From Streptomyces spinosus (GTDB taxonomy: Bacteria; Actinomycetota; Actinomycetes; Streptomycetales; Streptomycetaceae), in assembly GCF_020400655.1 (NCBI RefSeq), contig NZ_JAINRC010000004.1, positions 124,001 through 188,000 on the forward strand: a DNA stretch of 64,000 nucleotides, read 5' to 3'. A program made the position numbers and the translations under genes. Positions within the stretch are counted from its first letter, which is position 1. Every line of letters starts with the position of its first letter. Below, one piece after another: positions 43,550-52,821 of the stretch. Under the pieces are notes generated by a model. The model did no database searches. It saw only the letters and a list, made by a program, of their open reading frames with translations, and had not been told where the DNA came from.

Positions 43550-44821
43550 CTAACGGCCGGCGATGGCGTCGAGTTCGCGTGCCAGCCGGCGCACGGCCTG
43601 CCCGGGCGTCTGCCGCCCGGTCAGCGCGTCCTGCACGACCGCCTGCACGGCCAGGCTGACCTGGTCGTAGTGCGGGCTCTTGGGGCGCGGCCGGGCGGTG
43701 AGGACGGCGGTGCGCAGGGTCGGCAGATAGGGGAACCGCCGGACGAGCGCGGGGTCCTCGTAGAGCCCGGCGCGTACCGGCGGCAGCGCGCCCCGCGTGA
43801 GCACCTGGCGCTGCACGGGCGCGCTGGTGAGGTAGGCGATCAGGCGCGCGGCGGAGTCCGGGTGCCGGGCGTGGGTGTTGACCGCGAGGTTGGAGCCGCC
43901 GAGGACGCTCGTCCCCGGCCCGTCCGGCCCCGGCAGCGGTACGGCGCCGATCTTCCCGGCGACCCTGGAACCCGGGGCGGAGGCGACGGCGTAGGCGTAG
44001 GGCCAGTTGCGCAGGAAGAGCAGCCTGCCGTCCTGGAAGGCCTGTTTGGACTCCTCCTCCTTGTACGTCAGCGCCTGCCTCGGGATCCAGCCCTCGCGGA
44101 TGCCGCGGGCGAGGAAGCCGATGCCCTCGCGGGCGGCGGCCGAGTCGACGGTGACACGGGTGCCCTCGCCGCCGAGGATGGTGCCGCCCGCCGAGTACAC
44201 GGCCTCGGCCGCGTTCACGGTGAGGCCCTCGTAGGGCAGGAACTGGCCCGCGTAGCCGCCGAGTCCGTACTTCGGCGCGATGGTCCTCGCGTCGTGCTCC
44301 AGCTCGGCCCAGGTGCGCGGCGGGGCCACCCCCTCCCGGCCGAGGACGTCCTTGCGGTACAGGAGGAGTCCGGCGTTCGTGACGTACGGGACCGCGTACA
44401 GCCGTCCGTCGTAGGTCGCCGTGTCCACGACCGGCGGCAGGAAGCTGTCCAGGGGGAAGCGGTCGCGGGGCAGCGGGCGGATCCAGCCGGCCGCCGCGAA
44501 CTCGGAGGTCCAGTCGACGTCGATGTTGAGGACGTCGAACCGGCCCCGGTCGCCGCCGCGCAGGTCGGTCGTCATCTGCGCGTGCGTCTCGTCGGCGGAG
44601 TCCGGCAGCTCGACCAGGGTGACCCTCTCGCCGGGGTGGGTGCGGTTCCAGCCCTCCAGCAACGGGCCGAGATAGCCCGTGAGGTCACCGGCGGTGGCCA
44701 GCGTGAGCGGGCCCCGGCCGCCTCCCGCGCCCTCGTCGGCGCGGGCTCCCGAGGCCACGTACCCGGCCATGACCACGACGAGAACGAGAAGGCCCCTACC
44801 GGCGGCGCGCATCCACCGCAT
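43550..44821 (-). CDS. Second extracellular solute-binding protein, probably sugar-binding
   Basis: 423 aa, ATG at 44821 with AGGGAGGA upstream. A Sec signal (MRWMRAAGRGLLVLVVVMAG, cleavage near ARA-DEG) without a lipobox cysteine. Type-1 binding fold: LTLATAGDLTGYLGPLLEGWNRTHPGERVTLVELP, RFDVLNIDVDWTSEFAAAGWIRPL, YAVPYVTNAGLLLYRKDVLGREGVAPPRTWAELEHDA, GGSNLAVNTHARHPDSAARLIAYL. It lies just upstream of the glucosidase operon on the same strand, but has no permease of its own here, so it may feed the same importer. Confidence 0.88.
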   Translation of the reverse strand: MRWMRAAGRGLLVLVVVMAGYVASGARADEGAGGGRGPLTLATAGDLTGYLGPLLEGWNRTHPGERVTLVELPDSADETHAQMTTDLRGGDRGRFDVLNIDVDWTSEFAAAGWIRPLPRDRFPLDSFLPPVVDTATYDGRLYAVPYVTNAGLLLYRKDVLGREGVAPPRTWAELEHDARTIAPKYGLGGYAGQFLPYEGLTVNAAEAVYSAGGTILGGEGTRVTVDSAAAREGIGFLARGIREGWIPRQALTYKEEESKQAFQDGRLLFLRNWPYAYAVASAPGSRVAGKIGAVPLPGPDGPGTSVLGGSNLAVNTHARHPDSAARLIAYLTSAPVQRQVLTRGALPPVRAGLYEDPALVRRFPYLPTLRTAVLTARPRPKSPHYDQVSLAVQAVVQDALTGRQTPGQAVRRLARELDAIAGR

Positions 44822-44880
44822 AGGTTCCTCCCTGTACACCCGGCACCACGGGCGCCCTCGCCCGGGGACAGAGGCCATGT

Positions 44881-44895
44881 ATACCTGTTAGGTAT
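44881..44895. promoter_or_regulatory. Palindrome ATACCT-GTT-AGGTAT upstream of the PadR gene
   Basis: A perfect 6-3-6 inverted repeat between the divergent solute-binding-protein and PadR genes, 51 bp before the PadR start. It shares GTTAGGTA with sites near the glucosidase. Likely PadR operator. Confidence 0.5.
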
Positions 44896-44945
44896 GCGCG
44901 ATACTAGGGCCTGGAGCACATGAAGCAGACAGGAGGACAGCACGA

Positions 44946-45461
44946 GTGCGCCTGCCCCTCCTGGCACTCCTCGCCCGCGGTCCGGCCCACGGCTACGAGC
45001 TGAAGCAGGACCTTGAGCAACTGCTGGGCGCCGCGTACCCTCAGCCGAACGTCGGCCAGATCTACGTCACCCTCGGCCGTCTGGAGAAGTCCGGGCTGAT
45101 CGAGGGCGAGGACGTCGAGCAGTCCAGCCGGCCCAACAAGAAGGTCTACCACCTCACCGACGCCGGGCGCGAGGCGCTGCTCGCCTGGTTCGAGGAGACC
45201 GAGGACGAGCCGCGGGTGCGGGACGAGTTCTTCATGAAACTCGCCCTCGCCCCGCAGACCGGTCTCGCCGACCAGATCGCCCTCATCAACCGGCAGCGGC
45301 GCCAGTACCTCAACACCATGCGCAACCTGTCGAAACTGGCCGCGGCCGAGAGCCGGGACAACCGAATCGCCCAGCTGCTGATCGAGGGCGCGATGCTGCA
45401 CCTCCAGGCCGACCTCGACTGGCTGGAACGGTGCCAGGAGGAACTGGAGGGTCTGGAGTGA
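44946..45461 (+). CDS. PadR-family transcriptional regulator
   Basis: 171 aa, GTG at 44946 with GGAGG upstream. The winged helix is LLALLARGPAHGYELKQDLEQLLGAAYPQPNVGQIYVTLGRLEKSGLIEGEDVEQSSRPNKKVYHLTDAGREALLAWFEE. The C-terminal coiled-coil dimer helix follows. It is coupled by GTGA overlap to the ABC exporter genes, so it most likely represses that exporter in the absence of its inducer. Confidence 0.92.
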   Translation: MRLPLLALLARGPAHGYELKQDLEQLLGAAYPQPNVGQIYVTLGRLEKSGLIEGEDVEQSSRPNKKVYHLTDAGREALLAWFEETEDEPRVRDEFFMKLALAPQTGLADQIALINRQRRQYLNTMRNLSKLAAAESRDNRIAQLLIEGAMLHLQADLDWLERCQEELEGLE

Positions 45462-46210
45462 GTGACGGGCACGCTCCGGTGCTGCGCGCCGAGGGACTGG
45501 TGAAGACCCACTACGGCGAGGGCGCGCCCGCGCACGCCGTGCGCGGGGTCGACCTCGCCGTGGCCCGCGGCGAGTTCGTCGCGATCACCGGGCCGTCCGG
45601 CGCGGGCAAGTCCACGCTGCTGCACCTGCTCGGCGGGCTCCAGCGGCCCGACGAGGGCAGCGTCTGGCTCGACGGCCGGTGCACGGACTCCTTCAGCGAG
45701 GCCCGCTGGGCCGTGGAGCGCAGGAAGGCCATCGGGATCGTCTTCCAGTTCTTCAACCTGGTGTCGAACCTGTCGGTCGCCGACAACGTGGAGCTGCCCG
45801 CGCTGCTCGCCGGGGTCCCGCCGAAGAAGGCCCGCGCCGAACGGGAGGCGCTGCTCGCCGAGCTGGGTCTGCGGGGCAAGGAGCGCAGCATGCCGGGCGA
45901 GCTGTCCGGCGGCGAGCAGCAGCGGGTCGCGCTCGCCCGGGCGCTGGTCAACCATCCGCCGCTGCTGCTCGCGGACGAGCCGGCCGGCAGCCTGGACAGC
46001 AAGGGCACCCGCGAGGTGATGCGGCTGCTGTCCCGCTTCCACGGGCGCGGCCAGACCATCGTGCTGGTCACCCACGACGCCCGACTGGCCAGCGCCGCCG
46101 ACCGCGTGATCAGCTTCTTCGACGGCCGCATCGCCGACGACGCGGCCCTGGACGGCGCGCCGCCGCCCCGGCGGAGCGGCATATCCGGCGTGCTGGAGCT
46201 GAGGGACTGA
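45458..46210 (+). CDS. MacB/LolD-type ABC transporter ATP-binding protein
   Basis: 250 aa, GTG at 45458. Walker A TGPSGAGKST (44-53), Q-loop GIVFQFFNLVSNLSV, signature LSGGEQQRVALARAL (149-163), Walker B LLLADEPAGSLDSKG, H-loop LVTHDARLA. It pairs with the FtsX-type permease next to it. Such modules remove peptides or lipids from the membrane or resist antibiotics; PadR control suggests a drug- or envelope-stress exporter. Confidence 0.93.
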   Translation: MSDGHAPVLRAEGLVKTHYGEGAPAHAVRGVDLAVARGEFVAITGPSGAGKSTLLHLLGGLQRPDEGSVWLDGRCTDSFSEARWAVERRKAIGIVFQFFNLVSNLSVADNVELPALLAGVPPKKARAEREALLAELGLRGKERSMPGELSGGEQQRVALARALVNHPPLLLADEPAGSLDSKGTREVMRLLSRFHGRGQTIVLVTHDARLASAADRVISFFDGRIADDAALDGAPPPRRSGISGVLELRD

Positions 46211-46212
46211 CC

Positions 46213-48513
46213 GTGCCGGACCTGAGGGACGTGCGGGCCACCCTGCGCTGGGCCCACTCCGACCTGCGCGCCCACCGCGGCGAGGCGCTGTTCCTGGTGC
46301 TGGCCACCGCGGGCATAGTCGCCTCGCTGCTGCTCGCCGCCGCGCTCTTCGGCTACGCCACGAACCCCTGGCAGCGGACCTTCGCCGAGGCGCACGGCGC
46401 CCACGTCTGGCTGCACACCGCGCCGTCCGCCGACGCCCGCGCGCTGGCCCGGCTGGACGGGGTCACCTCCGTCGCCGGCCCCTACCGTGCCGAGTCCGCC
46501 ACCGTCGCCGCCCGCGGCACCCGCGCCTCCGTAGAACTGCGCGCCACTTCTGACCTGCCCTCCGTCGGCCGCCCCCTGCTCACCTCCGGGCACTGGCTGG
46601 ACCCGGCGGCGCCGGACGGCGTGGTGCTGGAGAGCAGCCTGGCGCGGGCCCTGCTGGCCGAGCCGGGTGACACCCTGACGCTGCCCGGCACGGCGCGCAC
46701 GCTCACCGTCGAGGGCATCGCCGACAGCGCCGAACCCCCGTACCGCCCCGGCGAGCAGCCCGGTCTGGTGTGGGCGCTGCCGTCCGCCGTGCGGGCCCCG
46801 GCCGGGCAGGTCATCGGGCTGCGGCTCGGCGATCCCTCGGACACCGACTACGCCGTCCAGCGGGCCGTCACCGTGCTGGGCGCCGGCGCGGTCGGCGAGG
46901 TCTCCACCTGGCAGCAGGCCCGCGCCGAGGCACAGGGCGACAACCGGCTGCTCGGCCAGGTGCTCGGGCTGTTCGGTCTGGGCGCCCTCGCCGCAGCCGG
47001 GTTCGCGGTGCACGGCGCCATCGCGACCCGCATCCGCGGGCACCTGCGTGACCTGTCGGTGCTGAAGGCGATCGGCTTCACACCCGGCCAGGTGGTACGG
47101 ATCTTCCTGCTCCAGCACCTGGCGTACGCGCTGCTCGGCGCGGTGGCCGCGGCCCTGCTCACCGAGGGGCTGGGCAACCGGGTCCCGGGGCGGCTCGGGG
47201 ACGCGGTGGGGGTGTGGCAGGGGCTGCCCGGGCACACCCTGGCGCTGTGCGCGGTGCCCGCCGGTGCGGTGCTGTTCATCGGTCTGACCACGGGGCTCGC
47301 GGCCTGGCGGGCGGGCCGGGTACCGCCGGTCCCGGTGCCGCGCCCGGCCGCGCCGGCGGGCGGGCGGCTGAGCGGGGCGGCCCGGCGGGCGCTGGGGCTG
47401 CGGTTGCCGGCCGCGCTGGTCCTCGGCTGTCACAAGGCGTTCGCGGGGCGCGGCCGGTCACTGGCCACCGTGGCCCGGTTGACGCTGCCGCTGCTGCTGA
47501 TCGTGGTGGCGCTCAGCGCCTGGACCACGATCGACCGCCTCCACAGCAGCCCCGAGCGGGTGGGCCTGCCGACGGCGCTCACGGTCCGCTCGGACGGCGC
47601 CCTGGACGGGTCGGGCGTGCGGAGCGTGCTGGCGCACGACTCCCGGGTCGCCGCCGCCTACCCGGGCGTCGAGGTGGCCGCGCTGGTCCCGGGCCAGACC
47701 GGGACCATCGCCCTGCGCGGCGTCGGCACCCGCGCCGAGCCCTACCCCTACGCCCTCGCCGAGGGCCGCGCGGCCCGTGGTCCGGACGAGGCGGTGGCCG
47801 GCCAGGGCCTGCTCGACCTGCTGGACGCGCGGGTCGGCGACTGGGTGCGGATGACGGTGGGCGACCGGCCGCAGATCCTGCACATCGTGGGCCGCACCCT
47901 GGAACCGCGCAACGCCGGCCGGGTCGTCACCACCTCCCTGGACACCCTCCGGGAGAACGACCCGGAGCTGTCCCCGGCCTTCTACGAGCTGCGGCTGCGC
48001 CCCGGCGCGGACCCGCGCCACGTGGCCGCCGCGCTCGCCTCGGCAGGCCACGGCCACCTGGAGGTGCACGCCGTGGCGAACCCGGCCGACGGGCTGTCCC
48101 CGCTGCGCGGCGTCGTCGCCGGACTGATCGCCGTCCTGGCCCTGATCGGGCTGGTGGAACTGCTCACCGCGATCGGCGGCAGCGTCCGCGAGGGCGAGCG
48201 GGACGTACTGGCGCTCCGTGCGATCGGCATGTCGCCACGGCAGATCACCGCGATCACCGTCACGGCGACGAGCTGCACGGCCCTGGCGGCGGCCGTCACC
48301 GGGACGGCGCTGGGGCTGCCACTGGCCCGCCGGCTGATCGACGCCCAGGGCGGCTCCAGCGGCATCGGCGCCGGAATCGCCCAGTCCCCCTCCCCCGGCC
48401 TGCTTCTGCTGCTGGGCTCGGCCGCCGTTGTGGGGGCGGCGGCCCTGGCCACCCTGCCCGCGTCCCGCGTGGCCCGCCGGCGCCTCGCGGACACGCTGAG
48501 CGCGGTGGCCTGA
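46213..48513 (+). CDS. FtsX/MacB-type ABC transporter permease (two FtsX units)
   Basis: 766 aa, GTG at 46213, 2 bp after the ATPase stop. N-terminal span (about 26-50) followed by an extracytoplasmic domain and a first FtsX unit (GHLRDLSVLKAIGFTPGQVVRIFLLQHLAYALLGAV), then an internal span, a second outer domain, and a second FtsX unit (GERDVLALRAIGMSPRQITAITVTATSC). It ends 6 bp from the convergent thioredoxin-like gene. Confidence 0.9.
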   Translation: MPDLRDVRATLRWAHSDLRAHRGEALFLVLATAGIVASLLLAAALFGYATNPWQRTFAEAHGAHVWLHTAPSADARALARLDGVTSVAGPYRAESATVAARGTRASVELRATSDLPSVGRPLLTSGHWLDPAAPDGVVLESSLARALLAEPGDTLTLPGTARTLTVEGIADSAEPPYRPGEQPGLVWALPSAVRAPAGQVIGLRLGDPSDTDYAVQRAVTVLGAGAVGEVSTWQQARAEAQGDNRLLGQVLGLFGLGALAAAGFAVHGAIATRIRGHLRDLSVLKAIGFTPGQVVRIFLLQHLAYALLGAVAAALLTEGLGNRVPGRLGDAVGVWQGLPGHTLALCAVPAGAVLFIGLTTGLAAWRAGRVPPVPVPRPAAPAGGRLSGAARRALGLRLPAALVLGCHKAFAGRGRSLATVARLTLPLLLIVVALSAWTTIDRLHSSPERVGLPTALTVRSDGALDGSGVRSVLAHDSRVAAAYPGVEVAALVPGQTGTIALRGVGTRAEPYPYALAEGRAARGPDEAVAGQGLLDLLDARVGDWVRMTVGDRPQILHIVGRTLEPRNAGRVVTTSLDTLRENDPELSPAFYELRLRPGADPRHVAAALASAGHGHLEVHAVANPADGLSPLRGVVAGLIAVLALIGLVELLTAIGGSVREGERDVLALRAIGMSPRQITAITVTATSCTALAAAVTGTALGLPLARRLIDAQGGSSGIGAGIAQSPSPGLLLLLGSAAVVGAAALATLPASRVARRRLADTLSAVA

Positions 48514-48519
48514 ACCCGC

Positions 48520-49296
48520 TCAGGGGGACACGGCCTGCCAGCTTTCCGGGTCTTTGCGGATCTTCCTCAGCAGGCCGCCGAAGACCGTCCCGTCGAACAG
48601 CAGGCCGTTGTACCGCACCGGGACGCGTACGTCGTTGATCTCCGCGGTGGGGGTGCCGGGACCCTCGGGCTCCCGCGGTCCGCCCGCCCTCTCGTAGGCG
48701 TCCTCGCTGTTGGTCACGAACGTCCGGTACTTCATGGTCCGGACGGCCGAGTCGAAGTCCGGTCCGCGCAGCCCCGGGACCCGCCCCGCCAGTTCGAGCA
48801 GGTAGGCGTCGGTGAACCCGTCCTCGCTCTCGGCGGGCTGGTGGGCGTAGAGCACGTCGTGGTACTCGGCGAACTTGCCCTTGTCCAGCGCGGCCCGCAG
48901 GGCGTTGACCGCCTTCCGGGAGCCCGTGCCCCCGAGCCGGGCGTCCAGGAAGGAGGCGAGGGTGTACTGGGTCCTCACCTCGCGCCGGATGGTCGCCTCA
49001 CGCAGCTCGGGCGCACCACCGGTGGTCTCGAACTGCTCGCACACCGGGCACCGCGGATCCTCGTACAGGTGCACGGTCAGCGGGGCGGCCTCGTCCCCGA
49101 CCATGATGGTCGTGCCGTCGTTCCCCAGCCGCTCCGGCATGTCCGCCGGCCCGGTGTACGGTACGGCCGTCGCCGTGGCCGTGGGGTCCGGCCGGCCCCC
49201 CTTCGACTCGGCCGGCTGCCCTCCGCTGTCGCAGCCCACCGCCGCCACTCCCGCCACGGCCACCGCGACCGCCGTGGCCAACACCCTGCGCACCAT
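48520..49296 (-). CDS. DsbA-like thioredoxin-fold lipoprotein
   Basis: 258 aa, ATG at 49296 with GGAGGG upstream. Lipoprotein signal with lipobox VAAVGC (Cys22). Thioredoxin-fold domain with active-site Cys83-Pro-Val-Cys86 in LYEDPRCPVCEQFE. The insert helices of DsbA are present (TLASFLDARLGGTGSRKAVNALRAAL). It would act as a thiol oxidase or isomerase on exported proteins at the membrane surface. Downstream of pgi but separated by a strong hairpin. Confidence 0.87.
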   Translation of the reverse strand: MVRRVLATAVAVAVAGVAAVGCDSGGQPAESKGGRPDPTATATAVPYTGPADMPERLGNDGTTIMVGDEAAPLTVHLYEDPRCPVCEQFETTGGAPELREATIRREVRTQYTLASFLDARLGGTGSRKAVNALRAALDKGKFAEYHDVLYAHQPAESEDGFTDAYLLELAGRVPGLRGPDFDSAVRTMKYRTFVTNSEDAYERAGGPREPEGPGTPTAEINDVRVPVRYNGLLFDGTVFGGLLRKIRKDPESWQAVSP

Positions 49297-49370
49297 GCGC
49301 CATCCCTCCCCTGGTCCCACGGAACCCTAGGGGACGGGCGCGGTCGGGCGCGCGGGGATACCACCGCCAC

Positions 49371-49404
49371 GGGCCCCGGCCGGGACCGGCTCCGGCCGGG
49401 GCCC
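49371..49404. terminator. Hairpin terminator after pgi
   Basis: Perfect 11-bp GC stem (49371-49381 with 49394-49404), 14 bp beyond the pgi stop. Confidence 0.65.
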
Positions 49405-49418
49405 GCTCCGGCCGCGGC

Positions 49419-51071
49419 TCAGCTCCGGCCGCGCAGCTCCCGGTACTTGGCGACCAGTGCCTTCGTCGACGCGTCCAGGCCGGGCACGTCGGCGCCCTCG
49501 GTGAGCGCGGGCTCGACGCGCTTGGCGAGCACCTTGCCCAGCTCCACGCCCCACTGGTCGAAGGAGTCGATGTTCCACACCGCGCCCTGCACGAACACCT
49601 TGTGCTCGTAGAGGGCGACGAGCTGGCCGAGGACGGACGGGGTCAGCTCACGGGCGAGGATCGTCGTGGTCGGCCGGTTGCCCTGGAACGTCTTGTGCGG
49701 GACCAGCTCCTCGGGGACCCCCTCCGCCCGGACCTCGTCGGCGGTCTTGCCGAAGGCCAGCGCCTGGGTCTGGGCGAAGAAGTTGGCCATCAACAGGTCG
49801 TGCTGGGCCTTCAGTTCCCCGCTCAGCTCGGCCACCGGCCGGGCGAAGCCGATGAAGTCGGCCGGGATCAGCTTGGTCCCCTGGTGGATCAACTGGTAGT
49901 AGGCGTGCTGCCCGTTGGTGCCGGGCGTGCCCCACACCACCGGTCCGGTCTGCCACTCCACCTGCTTGCCGTCGCGGGCGACGTACTTGCCGTTGGACTC
50001 CATGTCCAGCTGCTGGAGGTAGGCGGTGAACTTGGAGAGGTAGTGGCTGTACGGGAGCACGGCGTGGGTCTGGGCGTCGTGGAAGTTGTCGTACCAGATG
50101 CCCAGCAGGCCCAGCAGCAGCGGGACGTTGTCCTCGGCGGGCGCGGTGCGGAAGTGGTCGTCGACGGTCCGGAAGCCGTCCAGCATCTCGCGGAACCGGT
50201 CCGGGCCGATGGCGATCATCAGGGAGAGGCCGATGGCGGAGTCGTAGGAGTACCGGCCGCCGACCCAGTCCCAGAACTCGAACATGTTGTCCGGGTCGAT
50301 GCCGAACTCGGCGACCTTCTCCGCGTTCGTGGACAGCGCCACGAAGTGCCGGGCCACGGCGGCCTCGTCGCCCAGCGCGGCCAGCAGCCACGTGCGCGCC
50401 GAGGTCGCGTTGGTGATGGTCTCGATGGTGGTGAAGGTCTTGGAGGCGATGATGAACAGCGTCTCCGCCGGGTCGAGGTCCCGGGTGGCCTCGTGCAGGT
50501 CGGCGCCGTCCACGTTGGAGACGAAGCGGACCGTGAGGTCGCGGTCGGTGAAGCAGCGCAGCACCTCGTAGGCCATCGCGGGTCCGAGGTCGGAGCCGCC
50601 GATGCCGATGTTGACCACGTTCCTGATGCGCTTGCCGGTGTGGCCGGTCCACTCGCCGGAGCGGACGCGGTCGGCGAAGCCGGCCATCTTGTCGAGCACG
50701 GCGTGCACCTTCGGCACGACGTTCTCGCCGTCGACCTCGACCACCGCGTCGCGCGGAGCGCGCAGCGCGGTGTGCAGCACCGCCCGGTTCTCGGTGACGT
50801 TGATCTTCTCGCCGCGGAACATGGCGTCCCTGAGGCCGAAGACGTCCGTCGCCGCGGCCAGCTCGCGCAGCAGGCGCAGTGTCTCGTCGGTGATCAGGTG
50901 CTTCGAGTAGTCGATGTACAGGTCGCCGACCCGGAGCGTGTACCCGGTGCCGCGCGCCGGATCGGCGGCGAACAGGTCCCGGAGATGGGTGTCCGCCAGC
51001 TCCTCCCGGTGCTTGGCGAGAGCGGTCCACTCGGGCGTCTGGTTGAGCCTGGTACGGCCGTCTGCGTTCAT
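49419..51071 (-). CDS. pgi: Glucose-6-phosphate isomerase
   Basis: 550 aa, ATG at 51071. It interconverts glucose-6- and fructose-6-phosphate. Motifs: [94 protein letters not shown] (catalytic Glu/His), [12 protein letters not shown] (catalytic Lys). Full length. Confidence 0.96.
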   Translation of the reverse strand: MNADGRTRLNQTPEWTALAKHREELADTHLRDLFAADPARGTGYTLRVGDLYIDYSKHLITDETLRLLRELAAATDVFGLRDAMFRGEKINVTENRAVLHTALRAPRDAVVEVDGENVVPKVHAVLDKMAGFADRVRSGEWTGHTGKRIRNVVNIGIGGSDLGPAMAYEVLRCFTDRDLTVRFVSNVDGADLHEATRDLDPAETLFIIASKTFTTIETITNATSARTWLLAALGDEAAVARHFVALSTNAEKVAEFGIDPDNMFEFWDWVGGRYSYDSAIGLSLMIAIGPDRFREMLDGFRTVDDHFRTAPAEDNVPLLLGLLGIWYDNFHDAQTHAVLPYSHYLSKFTAYLQQLDMESNGKYVARDGKQVEWQTGPVVWGTPGTNGQHAYYQLIHQGTKLIPADFIGFARPVAELSGELKAQHDLLMANFFAQTQALAFGKTADEVRAEGVPEELVPHKTFQGNRPTTTILARELTPSVLGQLVALYEHKVFVQGAVWNIDSFDQWGVELGKVLAKRVEPALTEGADVPGLDASTKALVAKYRELRGRS

Positions 51072-51123
51072 GTCCGACTTCCGCCTTCTTTCGTGCCTGT
51101 CCCAGCCGTTCCAACCTAATTGA

Positions 51124-52161
51124 TCAGCGCGCGGGACGAGCGGTGGAGACGCTGTCCGCGCGGGCGACGGCGGATACGCCGGGTTCGCGCCCCGGTATCA
51201 GCACGACGACGGCCGAGGCGAACGGGACGGCCGCGAGCAGGGCCGGTGCGTTGAGGCCGTACAGTCCGGCCGCGGCCCCGCCGAGGAACGCGCCGAGCGG
51301 GGCACCGGAGGTGGAGGACGTCCGGAAGGCCGAGGCGATGCGGCCCACCATGGACCCGGGGCCGCGTTGCTGCATCAGGGTGACCCGGTTGACGTTCCAG
51401 ACCCGCGCGGTCCGTGTGGCCACGCTGCTGTGCCACATCGGCATGGGCGCCCTGATCGCCACGCCTGCGCTGCACGTGAGCACCCGGTCCCGCCACAGCG
51501 CGCGCAGGCCCGCCCCGATCTCCGTGCGCAGGGTGCTGCCGGCCGGGCGGGGCTCCCGCTCCGGCGGCCGTACCCGCAGGGACGCCACGAGCGCGGCGGC
51601 CACCAGGTAGGTGCCCGCGTCCGCCGCGAACGGCATGAACGCCCCGGACGCCGGCAACAGCGGCACGAACGGGCCCGCCAGGAGTCCGCCCGCCGACTGC
51701 TGGCCGGTCATCAGCCGGGCGTTCGCACCGCCCAGGGCCTCCCGGGTCACCAGGGAGGGCAACAGGGCCGTGGAGGCGTTGTCGAAGAGCGTCTGGAGCG
51801 CGGTGAGAGAGAAGGCGAGCGCGATCAGCAGGGGTATGGAGGCGCACCCGAGGCCCACGGCGAGGGCGAAACCGGCGACGAGCAGGCCCCGCACCGTGTC
51901 CACCAGCCACATCGCCCGCCGTTGGCCGACGCGGTCCGCCACGGCACCGCCGAACAGCCCGAACAGCAGCCAGGGCAGGTATCCACAGGCGGTGACGGAG
52001 GCGATGACGAGGGGCTGCCCGGTGAGGCGCACGGCGAGCAACGGCAGCGCGGAGGTGCGCAACGCGTCACCGAACCGGGAGACCACGGCGGCCGTCCACA
52101 GCCGGCCGAATCCACCGCGCCAGGCAGGTGTCCCGCTGCTCGCCGTCCCGACCGCCCCCAC
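51124..52161 (-). pseudogene. MFS transporter lacking about four central membrane spans (probably defective)
   Basis: 345 aa from GTG at 52161 (GGAGGGGG upstream). Residues 20-200 give spans 1-6 of an MFS_3-type efflux protein (LLFGLFGGAVADRVGQRRAM, QTLFDNASTALLPSLV). After WRDRVLTCSAGVAIR (about 237) the chain jumps to WNVNRVTLMQQRGPGSMVGRIASAFRT, which in relatives lies after span 10, so about 100 residues are missing. Spans 11-12 and the tail are present. The joint (APMPMWHSSVATRTARV) is in frame. The product may be stable but is unlikely to transport. Same strand as pgi, 52 bp before it. Confidence 0.65.
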
Positions 52162-52243
52162 GCTCGCCCCCTCCGATACGCCGATGCGCACACGGTAGAG
52201 GGCGGCACTGACAACGGATCGTCCACAGCGGGGCGAAACGGCT

Positions 52244-52273
52244 CCGGCCGGGCACCCGCGGGTACCCGGCCGG
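52244..52273. terminator. Hairpin after the RbpA-family gene
   Basis: 9-bp perfect stem (52244-52252 with 52265-52273) around a palindromic CCCGCGGG loop, 10 bp beyond the stop codon. Confidence 0.6.
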
Positions 52274-52282
52274 TCACAACTC

Positions 52283-52618
52283 CTAGATCTCGCCTCGCAG
52301 TTTGGCGAGCGCCTCGGCGAGGATCGCCTCGCCGTCGGCGTCGCTGCGCCGCTCCCGTACGTACGCCAGGTGCGTCTTGTACGGCTCGGTGCGCGGCGGG
52401 TCCGGCGGGTTGTCCCGGTCCTGGCCGGCCGGGAAGCCGCAGCGCGGGCAGTCCCAGGTCTCGGGCACCTGCGCGTCGCTGGCGAAGCTGGGCTGCGTCT
52501 CGTGCCCGTTGGAGCACCAGAAGGAGATGCGCAGACGCGGCGCGGACTCGCCGCGCTCGGCCTCGCCCATCGGCCCCGCCCCGACCCGGCTTCCTCGGAT
52601 CGCGTTGCCACTTGCCAC
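52283..52618 (-). CDS. RbpA-family RNA polymerase-binding protein
   Basis: 111 aa, GTG at 52618 with AGGGAG upstream. Zinc-type core SFWCSNGHETQPSF ... WDCPRCGFPAG (Cys35, Cys57, Cys60, possibly His39) followed by the C-terminal helix KTHLAYVRERRSDADGEAILAEALAKLRGE. RbpA proteins bind core/sigma and stimulate transcription from housekeeping promoters in actinobacteria. The sequence differs from the classical RbpA beginning MSERALRG, so this is perhaps the paralogue (RbpB-like); naming kept open. Confidence 0.85.
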   Translation of the reverse strand: MASGNAIRGSRVGAGPMGEAERGESAPRLRISFWCSNGHETQPSFASDAQVPETWDCPRCGFPAGQDRDNPPDPPRTEPYKTHLAYVRERRSDADGEAILAEALAKLRGEI

Positions 52619-52746
52619 GGTCGTAACTCCCTGCGTGATGGTGCCGCGAAGCGAGTCGGCGTTTCGCTTCGCCGCGAGCGCCTCAGTCTACGTAAGGCCC
52701 AACGCGCGTCCAGTGATTGGAGTTACCGGCCCCCACACCAAGACGC

Positions 52747-52795
52747 AAGCCCCATGATAGGCCGCGCTCAGGAGCGCGTACCGAGCATGGGGCTT
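52747..52795. terminator. Nested hairpin after secG
   Basis: Outer 10-bp stem AAGCCCCATG (52747-52756) with CATGGGGCTT (52786-52795), enclosing CGCGCTC-AG-GAGCGCG (52763-52778). It is 27 bp past the secG stop and likely ends the gap-pgk-tpiA-secG transcript. The 203-bp gap to the RbpA-family gene otherwise holds its promoter only. Confidence 0.65.
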
Positions 52796-52821
52796 TACGT
52801 GCGGAATGTACTGCTCGTGGG

